This document shows positions 55,821 through 64,000 of a DNA stretch of 64,000 nucleotides, piece after piece. Under the pieces are notes generated by a model. The model saw only the letters and a list, made by a program, of their open reading frames with translations, made no database searches and was not told where the DNA came from. How positions within the stretch are numbered: the stretch's first letter is position 1; every line of letters begins with the position of its first letter. Source of the DNA: Bidens hawaiensis (taxonomy: Eukaryota; Streptophyta; Magnoliopsida; Asterales; Asteraceae); contig JAIQDT010000001.1 of assembly GCA_021521415.1 (NCBI GenBank), positions 6,696,001 to 6,760,000 of the forward strand, written 5' to 3'. Both the position numbers and the translations under genes were made by a program.

Positions 55821-57140
55821 ATCTGCACAGTCACCACAAAAAACACATTAAAAAAATAGTCTTTAAAGTTCACAACTTTATCAGTTAATAGGTCATATAT
55901 TGAAGAAGAAAGGAAAGTATTCTTTAAGAACCTGTTCTTCGACAAGTTTTTAACCTACACAGAAAACAGAGTTTTTAAAGCTCTAAATCCGTATAATGAT
56001 TTTCGGAAAACTATCAATTTAAGCTTATCGAGTCAGGTTTAGTTGGCTGACAAATTTAGGTTAGGATTATGAATAAACGATTGGAATTCTGGGTAACGAG
56101 CAAGTTAGTCAATAATGCAAAGTGGAAGGATGGAGAAAAGTGAAATGTTAAATTTTCTTAGCCCACCCTTATATAGTGTGTGTTGTGCACATTTGAAAGT
56201 GAGTTTTAAATGCATTTTGTCGTTTTGCAAAAGAATAGTGACAACAACCGAATTTTAAAAGTACTAGTACAAAGCTTGCTCGTTAAAATTTATTTCCAAA
56301 GCTTGCTCGTTCCAGAGTTTGTTCAGATATATTAAAGTAATTAAAAATAAGACTAAGTTATAAGATGAAGGAAGTTTACTTGAATATACAAGATTGCTTG
56401 AGAAATAAATCACAAGGTAAATAATCAAGTATTATTTATCAAATAGGCAACCTTACTCGGAATTAGTAAAGAATCCAAACTAACTTAGAAAAATTTCTAG
56501 TTGTCAACCCTACTCGAATACCTTAGTTTCACAAACCTTGCTCGATTATACTTATAAAAGCAAAAAAGTTAACTAATATTCATTCAAGTGTTCCTTAAAG
56601 TAAAGTATACTCGAAAATACTTCAAGAGTGCAAAGTGTGCTGGAGAGAACTTGTTATCCTTTGATATACAAGTTTGCTCATAGCATAAAGTGTACTTGAA
56701 CAGTGAAGTTTTCTTGAGTTTTTCTGAAATAAACAAGTATGCTAGGAGGACACTTGGAACATTGTATTTATAGACAAGTGTGCTCTAAACAAGAAGTTTG
56801 CTCGATAAACAAAGTTTACTCGAAAACACTTGTAATTTCAGAGAGTAACATGTATTTAAATCCAAATCTATGAAGTATACTAGATAAACACAAATTTCAA
56901 CTAAAACACCCAAGTTTACTCGAAACAAGTATTTAAAGCATATTCATACAAATTTTCGAACATCCATGTTTACTCGAAAGTATAAAATTATCAAAGTGTA
57001 CTTGATAATACATGAATAGTTCATTAAGTACAAATAATTATCAAGTTTGCTCGAATGAATTAAACTTCAAATAAAACACCTAAGACTACTCGAAAGTTTG
57101 AAAAACATCAAAGATTACTCGAAATAACATATTCAGACAT
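55821..57140 (-). repeat. Pre-ORF2 array of the TTTACTCGAAA / CTTGCTCGA motif in F
   Basis: About twenty variants of AAGTTTRCTCGAAA are scattered from 56265 to 57125, in the same position relative to ORF2 as the arrays in A and D. The first 440 bases (55821-56260) hold nothing else notable. Confidence 0.8.
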
Positions 57141-57194
57141 ATATAATTTTAAAATAGAAAAGTATATTCAGACAATTTTATCAATAAAGTTCAA

Positions 57195-58218
57195 ACTTTA
57201 AGAGCAAATGGTGCATAATGATATCAAATTTCAATTATTTCCTTCCAAATGTTTTCAATTTTAATGAAAAGATCTCAACATGGGATCAAATTGATTAAGT
57301 CACATTTCAATACTTCATCCTCAACATTATTATGACATATCTAACAGGTTAACAGCATAACTAGACTTAGCATGAATTTCATTACTTTGGTGATTTGATT
57401 AAGATTCAATTGAGTGCATAATACAAAAATGGATAACACTTATTATGCTATGATGTTCCATATCTCTTCTCAAAGCATATTTGGCTTTCTCCAGATCACC
57501 CCAATTTGACTTCAACCCCCTGATATTTGGTCAAAGTTTATTTTATGATAGAATTTTTAGAATTAATTTATAATTGTTTTTTCAAAACTTATAAACATTT
57601 GAGGTTGAACGTTGGACTTACATGCCATCCTGACTTACAAGCCTTACATTCAAGGTTTTTAGGACTTATAATGATGCCCCACCTATGTAGTTCTAGTTTT
57701 AACCCTCATGTTAGTTTTATTATGATCAACTTTTGGTTGATAGATAATCATTTTGCACAATTTTGTTATTTTCCATATTCATAAGATGTTTCTTTTTTGG
57801 GTGACCAAATACCAACAGGCTTGTATATGACTGGATAATCACTTTTCTGCCTATCATTCGAATAGATTTATCTTAAAACATGCATATTCAGCATTGTATC
57901 TCCACATTAAGCTTAGTATTTTCATTATGTTTATATCACCTTGGCTTTTACACATCATGGAAAGCAACCATACATATTAATGATTGCACTAATAGTCTTT
58001 TAGCCTATTAAATCCATATGATTGGCATAAATAATCAATGTACCATCATTTCCCAAAAGGTTGGATCAAAATTTCATTTGAAAACCTTTTAACCTACGAT
58101 AAAGCTTTAAACTGAATAATCTTATCATATCTCAACACTATCAATTTGCTCAGGTTATCAAAAATGTTTTGCAAAAAAAAAATAGTCTTGAAAACATATC
58201 TGGTCCCTCGATTTCAGC
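57195..58218 (-). other. Conserved non-coding region of F between pol and ORF2
   Basis: From 57195 to about 57800 it aligns with 63535-64000 of E over several hundred bases with no shared ORF. It includes an inverted pair GATC...GGGATC (57269-57288) and a CACCCCAATTTGACTTC word. A second landmark, AAGGTTGGATC near 58060, matches D at 39841 and A at 11738. Confidence 0.7.
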
Positions 58219-59370
58219 TGGATCTTACTTAATCATGTCATAACTCACACAAATAGATGTGTCGACAAGGGAGTTAATGACGGGTTTCTATATTTAGAAA
58301 GATGACCGTTTGTTAAAGGCGGAATCAATAACAAACATACGGTTGCATAATCAGTATTCAAAGGTAACTAACACTAACAAGATTCACTCAAAATATTTCC
58401 ATTCATATAACATTCATCATACAAATTGGATAATCGATTTAGGGTTTCTTGAAGGAGGGTTTATCCGTACAAAGACTAGGACATCCGTCACTTTTAATAA
58501 ATATTCTTTTCTTATTCGAAAAGTGTAAAGGCTAGAATCCGTAGGAGGCATGCCCTAAATTATTCTATTTATAGGCCTGCCATCCTAGGACATATGTTAT
58601 TCCTTCTAGAAACCCCAAACGTAAATACATATTCAAATTACATAATCAGAAAATATTCTAAGTGTAAAACAAGTCTTCCGGGTAGGCGTTGCATCAATCT
58701 TCATTTTCCGAGTAAGTTGTGTACCCTGCCATCCTTCAGGACTTGGTAACATAGAAGTGTGCCCGGGATCAGTTTCCGGGTAGACTTTACTTGAAGAGTA
58801 TTTTACCAAGTAATATACTCACCGGGTAGACTTCAGTCTTCTTGACTTTACCAGACTTTGCCCGAAAAACCCTTACGAGCAACCTTGTTCTTCAATGGTC
58901 CGTTTCAACTCCTTGCTATAAAATAACTTATTAGCAAAGTGTACTCGGGAATACTGTTCCTTGCTTGAGTTGAACCTTGCCCGATGTTACTTAGAGATAT
59001 TCCATTTAGATCAAGCTTGTTCGGACCACTATTATTAATGAATACCTTGCCTGGTCTTCCAATCAGTTGGCTTCATGGGCTTGGTTAGTCAAAAGCTTAC
59101 TCGGGAGTGAACCTTACTTGGCTATGAAGAACAGACTTGCTTGATAAAGTGAACCTTGCCCGGATTTACATAAAATAGTGAACCTTGCCCGGCAATGCAC
59201 TAATTTGCAAACCCTGCTCGGATATCCATTAAAGAAGACTACATGAAGATAACCTTGCCCGATAGACAAAATATCGTACTCGGCTAAGTAAAAGCTTGCT
59301 CGGAGGTCTAAGGTGTGCCCGAATTCCAATCTTCCATATACTTCATTTTGGTCAAATCTTTGACTCAACA
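58219..59370 (-). repeat. 3' LTR of Sirevirus E
   Basis: Starts (element sense) TGTTGAGTC at 59370, beside a PPT, and ends near 58219. About 1.15 kb, matching H in reverse complement. Carries many ACCTTGCCCGG variants and a TATA box (58565-58573). The left boundary is estimated to within some 20 bases. It abuts the interior of F. Confidence 0.8.
58565..58573 (-). promoter_or_regulatory. TATA box of the E LTR
   Basis: TATAAATAG in the same GGCC context as in LTR H at 846-854. Confidence 0.6.
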
Positions 59371-59387
59371 ATCTCCCCCTAGATTGG
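59371..59387 (-). other. Polypurine tract of element E
   Basis: CCAATCTAGGGGGAGAT on the - strand immediately before the LTR start. Confidence 0.8.
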
Positions 59388-59513
59388 AACACCTCAACTG
59401 ACCCAAAACATTTCTAAGGTTACTTACACTTAGTCAAAATACACATCAAATTAAAATTCAAATTTACATATTCAAAAGCTGTCCGAAGACATTACATCAC
59501 AAAGCTTATTCTA

Positions 59514-62500
59514 TTAGTCTTGTCTCTTTCTTGCATTATGAATGACTTGTCTTCGATTGACTATTTCTGATGCAACTTTCATTTTGAAGATATTAAGGAT
59601 TCGGTAATGAGTATGACTTTCTTGTATGACCAAATCTCTTATTTCCATTAGATCGTCATCATGCAGGCAGGTCAAGTCTTTATCTTTCTTAATGACCCCC
59701 AGTATTTTTCCATCTGAGTTTCTCAGCAAGTAATGGTCAGTATTTTCTTTGTACTCAATCTCAGCTATAATGCCATTCTTTTGTACTGTGTAGTTGGGGC
59801 AGATCATTCTTCTTCCAAGACTTATGCATGTATTCATATTTGACAATGGATTCCTGTCTCTGACATTCATCATAAAGTCTCTTTCAGCAATGTCCATTCT
59901 TTTCAATTTCTCTGTCCTCTTTGACCTGCGAAGTTGAATCAATCTCCAACTTCTCTTTTCCTTTAAGAATTTGAATCCTCTGTCAGCTTCGTCTTTTAAA
60001 AATTTTGACAGATCATTCATCTGCCTTACTGCCATTCTATTTCTATTTCTGTAATCATATAAGTTAAGAGTAACCATCCTTTCCAATTGTTCTTCAGTAT
60101 ATTCATGGAAGTCGCTCCTAACAACAATTTCTCTCAATTGTCTACTTTCCATAATCACCTTCAAGGGCTCAGTAACAGAATCAAAGTCGAGTTCTCTTGG
60201 AAGATCCACATCAGATTGTGGTCTTGTTCTTTGTTGTGCAGAACTACTTGATTCACCTCTTCCTCTTTGTGGTTGTCTTCTTGAGATTGGAGGCCTAAAA
60301 GGGATACACTTCTTTGGTTTTCCAGACCTCAAGTTGAAAACTTTAATGTAGATGGCCTCAACCATTTCTGGTGTAAGGTTGGCAAGATCAACAATGTCTA
60401 GTCCTGCTAGTTCCTTAAGATCAAGCAGCATCTTTGCCATACCAGATCTGTCTGACAGACAAGCTGGTACAAACTTTCCATCCACAAAGCATCTAGGGTT
60501 TTCTCCTTCCCTTAGATCTTTCTCCCACTCTGCTTTTTGAATATAGAAAAGGTTCTTTAAATCCTCCTTTTCCAAGACATTAAAGTCTGCTTCACTCAAT
60601 CCCATTTGATTGATCATTATTTTCCTCAGAATATTTATCATTTCTTCATTCTCCCAAGGAACAATGGGTTCATCTTCAGGTTCAAGTTTCTCTTCTTGTG
60701 GGGTAGGAGTTTCAACTATTCTGACCTGTTCTTTCAGTTTTTCCCTCATGGTCTGAATTCTTCTCTTCTTTGCTTGAGGATTATCAGTTGGTTAAGACTG
60801 TTTGGTAGAGCTCTCAGTTTGGACCCTCTTCAGTTTCTCTTTTCTTTTTAGTTTATTGTACTGGTCCAACACTGATTCTCTTGTCATGTTTTCAACAATT
60901 TCAGGCTTTAAGCCTCTCTCCAGTAAGTATCCACACATACCTCCATATGTTTTCTTCAAAGTTTCTATCTTCTCAAGTTTTTCATTTTCTCTTACACACT
61001 TCTCAATCACCTTTTCTCTTTCACTGTTATATAGATCTTGGAGTTGGTCAAAGTTAAAGTGGGATAGATCTTTCTATGAATAGTTATGCCTTCTGAGGTA
61101 TTCTCTAAATTTTTGACTCTCCTTGTTCTTCTCTTCCATCTTTTTCTTCAAGTCATCTCTCTCCTTATCAAGTCTCTTTTGCAACTGATAATCATCAAGA
61201 TCAGCCAAAGATTCAAAACTTATGCAATATCTTCTCAATTTTACAACCAGTGTATGGCCCCTTTTAGCTTCTCTCATGCTCAACTCAAAGTTGGATCTCT
61301 GCTCATCTGTCATTTCAACATGTGGAGATTCAACATTTAAAGCTTCTCCTCATTTCCCTTGATCATCATTGTTTTCATCAGAATCATCAGTTTCATCATC
61401 CTCTTCTGTTGATACATTGACTGCATCTATCTTTGGTTCATCTGAGGGTGGATGATCTAGATTTTGCTCAGTTCTAGCAGGCACATCAGGAACACCTTGA
61501 ATCTGTTGTCCTGGTTGCAGTGTCTGCAATGGAATTGCCTTGATTGGGCTAGTCTCATTATCACCATCATCATCAGGAGTCTCAACATAGCATTTGTTCT
61601 TTTCATCCCATTTCCCTCTCTTTGTTTTCCCCTCATCATTCCTTTTCTGTTCATCAAACTTCCTCTTTCTCGTATACACTTGCTCAAATCTTTTGGCTCT
61701 TTCCTTCCTGATTCTGGTGATATTAGCCATCATTTCTACAACAGATTCACCAGTTGGCCTTTCAGGTTCCCTTTCAGGTTCCTTTAGAGGCATTTCTTCA
61801 AATTCATTTTCAGGTTGGCTCTGTGGTTGAAACATGCTAACCACCAAAGCCAAAGAGTTGTCTGCTTCCTCAACTCTGCTCAAATTAATCAACTCCTCAA
61901 TCATCTCTTGATAAGCCACTTCTTCAATAACTTCTTTTGCAAACCTGGCTTGGTTGATCAAGTTTTCCTGCTCTGCTAACTCTACAGGGTCCATAATTTG
62001 GGTCATTATTTCTCTGTCCCTTGTTTCTCTTAAGATATTCTCTTGTTCTCTGAGAGCAGCAGCAGCAATAGCATCATCTTTAAATCACACCTCCTTTTTC
62101 GGATAGGCCTTGAAAGGCTCTTCTTCTATGACTTCTGCTTTTCCCTTGTCCAGTCTTTTCTTTAATTCTTCTTCACTTTCTGGAGGGAAATTATCAATAT
62201 CTCTATCAAGCTCATCCATTTCCTCATCATACTGTACAGTCTTGGAGCATTCTGCTTGTTCAGTTTCTGGTTCAGTGAGCACTATCTCCTCAGTAGCAGT
62301 ATCTCCTTCATTCATTACTTAAGTTTCTACTTCTGTCTGTATGTCAATTAAGACATCAGTAGCCATATCAGTAGTAGCTACATCCTCCTCAACAAATATA
62401 TTTTCAACCCTATCCTTTGGCTCAACATTCTCTCCATCCCTCTCCATATTTACTGTTTCATCATTGTAATCATAGTCTTGTTCACCCACATCTGATCTAT

Positions 62501-62690
62501 CACCATCATACTCATCATCCTCAGCTCTCCTCTCCACACTACTCTCCTCTCCATCATCATAAACATTCATAATCAGTTTTAAACTTTCTGCAGTCTCCAC
62601 AACTGTTACAGTTTCAGCAACATTTACACCAGAGAAAGTTTGCATATGTTCATTCTTCCCCTGTTTCATTCTAGCACACAGTGTACTCAG
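59514..62690 (-). pseudogene. Element E ORF2: one frame with five in-frame stops, N-terminal domain missing
   Basis: From about 62650 to 59514 a single reading frame of about 1050 codons is broken only by stops at about 62319, 62085, 61350, 61074 and 60792; no frameshift is needed. It begins with Asp/Glu-rich sequence, then helical and coiled-coil sections. The last 411 open codons hold the C-terminal module (PWENEEMINILR, LKNLFY, LYDYRNRNR, LGRRMICPNYTVQKNGII, LLRNSDGKILGV). The N-terminal FW/RFL domain of A, D and F is absent. All five stops are one C to T step from CAA, CAG or CGA. The protein has no visible signal peptide or membrane anchor. Confidence 0.8.
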
Positions 62691-62694
62691 AAAG

Positions 62695-63480
62695 TCAAGT
62701 TTTGAAATTACCAAGTATATTGTGGGAACAGAAGTGTACCCGAAATATAAAGTGTGCCAGGAAAACAAAGTTTGCCCGAAAACACTTGTAATCTCAAATG
62801 AAATCATAAACACAAATATCAAAGAGCATGCTAGGAATGAAATTAAAACACATAAACATTTAAGTGTGCTATTGTCTAAAATTTCAAAGGGCTTGCCCGA
62901 ATACCCTATGTTAGCACTAAGCTTGCTAGGATACACATATTCAATCATCAGGTATACCTGAGAGCTAGACTAAATAGTTTAGTCTACCCGAGAGATTTCA
63001 ACATGTCAAACCATACCCGAAAATGACAAGCTTAAATAATAATATCTAGGTGTGTTCGGAAAGGTTAAAAAACCTTTCCTAACAACATATTCACATAAAT
63101 CACAAAGCTTACTCGGTTTACTAATCCTAAGTTCACAAAGTTTGCTTGAACTAACAATCAACATATAAAATGCAAAGCTTGCCCGAAACAAAAAATCCTT
63201 GTTAAAAGCTAGCTATAACACATAATCATCTCAAGACTTCAACCTTGCTCGGGAGATGAGTACACAAATGTACTCTACCCGGAAAGTGTAAAAACTTCAA
63301 AGCATGCCCGAAAATCATAAACATAGTGAAAAATGACTAACCTTGCCCGGAAAGGTCATAAATCATCAAACCTTAACCAAAATAACATATTCAAACATAT
63401 TCAACTGTTTTGTGTCCGGAAAGGTTATAAAACATCAAACCTTACCCGAACTTACATATTCAACCTATTAAAGGCAAAAT
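62695..63480 (-). repeat. Pre-ORF2 array of the CTTGCCCGAA motif in E
   Basis: About fifteen variants of (C/T)TTGCCCGAAA or TACCCGA occur in the same position as the array of F. The E copies mostly have GCCCG where F has GCTCG or ACTCG. Confidence 0.8.
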
Positions 63481-63499
63481 GCAACACTTTTTTGACTTA

Positions 63500-64000
63500 A
63501 ACCACATTGTCAAAATATAGTTTTCATTACAGATCATAGTTTAAGAGCAAATGGAGCATTTAGAGATCAAATTTCAGTTGTATTTCTCTTCAAAACAGTT
63601 TGTTCCATTTTCTTTAAAAGATCTCAAGAATGGGATCATATTGACTAAGTAGCTTTCTCAATACTTCATTCTCAGCATTATTATGACAGCATAGATAGGT
63701 TAACAACTGGTATAAACTTAGCATGAGATTCATTTCTTTGGTGATATGATTAAGGTTCAATTTAAGCATAATGCATTAATGGTCAACACTGTGCTATGAT
63801 GCCTCATATCTCTTCTCAAAACTTATTTGGCTTTCCCTAGATCACCCCAATTTGACTCCAACCTCCTGTATTTGGTCAAATATTTGTTTTTGTATGACAG
63901 AACTTATTGATTCTTTTTGTATTTTTGATTTTCAAACATATATAGAGGTTGAAATTTGGACTTACAGTTAAATAACAGGCCTTTCATTCAAGATGAGACA
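63500..64000 (-). other. Conserved non-coding region of E
   Basis: Aligns with 57195-57800 of F. Contains the GATC...GGGATC pair at 63618-63638 and the CACCCCAATTTGACTCC word near 63845. No ORF. Confidence 0.7.

Larger units (their letters stand above)
48407..58218 (-). mobile_element. Element F: 3' half of an old Sirevirus
   Basis: Includes a truncated 3' LTR, PPT, a heavily decayed ORF2 split by a solo LTR, a motif array and conserved non-coding sequence. Its pol would lie to the right but is replaced there by the 3' LTR of E, which suggests E inserted into F or joined it by deletion. Confidence 0.7.
58219..64000 (-). mobile_element. Element E: 3' part of a Sirevirus running off the window
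   Basis: LTR, PPT, ORF2, motif array and conserved non-coding region, in the same order as F. Gag and pol would be to the right of the window. Confidence 0.8.

Overview
The window is a block of plant nuclear heterochromatin made almost entirely of nested LTR retrotransposons. I see no host gene, rRNA gene or tRNA gene. Primer-binding sites complementary to initiator Met-tRNA, Ty1/copia Sirevirus-type elements with an extra ORF after pol, a Ty3/gypsy chromovirus with a chromodomain, and AT-rich spacers all point to an angiosperm with a large repeat-rich genome. A composite (Asteraceae) is a guess I cannot prove from the sequence.

Layout, with letters used throughout. H (1 to about 1182, + strand) is a Sirevirus LTR lying inside the 5' internal region of gypsy element G (- strand; PBS 2196-2211, LTR 2214-4692 continuing at 48318-48406). 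The G LTR is split by A, a copia Sirevirus on the + strand (4698-48317, TSD GTCCT) with decayed gag-pol, a conserved non-coding block and a decayed second ORF. Near the end of A sits B, a - strand chromovirus (16355-47850, TSD TTACG). B is split twice: by C, an intact copia element with identical LTRs (22724-30971, TSD CCTTC, - strand), and by D, a rearranged Sirevirus (32491-44531, TSD CGGGT, - strand). To the right of G lies the 3' part of an old Sirevirus F (48407-58218, - strand). Its second ORF carries a solo LTR, I (52867-54993, TSD CATCC). The window ends in the 3' half of another Sirevirus, E (58219-64000, - strand).

The nesting is at least five deep: F, then G, then A, then B, then C and D. 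LTR divergence counted by eye follows the same order: A about 3.8 %, B about 1.4 %, D about 0.8 %, C none. C is the only element that looks able to move by itself: it has one uninterrupted 1336-codon gag-pol, PBS, PPT and both LTRs. D keeps an uninterrupted pol but has lost most of gag.

The most unusual signals are shared by the Sireviruses A, D, E and F. (1) An approximately 280-bp non-coding block just after pol carries two tetraloop hairpins and is about 94 % identical between A and D, although their reverse transcriptases are only moderately similar. (2) Each family has its own short CGA-containing motif repeated many times in the LTR and before the second ORF. (3) The second ORF has a common two-ended domain plan, and in D a frame-preserving intron. 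(4) D has a chimeric structure whose LTR/ORF2 junction falls close to the predicted transcription start, as expected for a misplaced strong-stop cDNA transfer.
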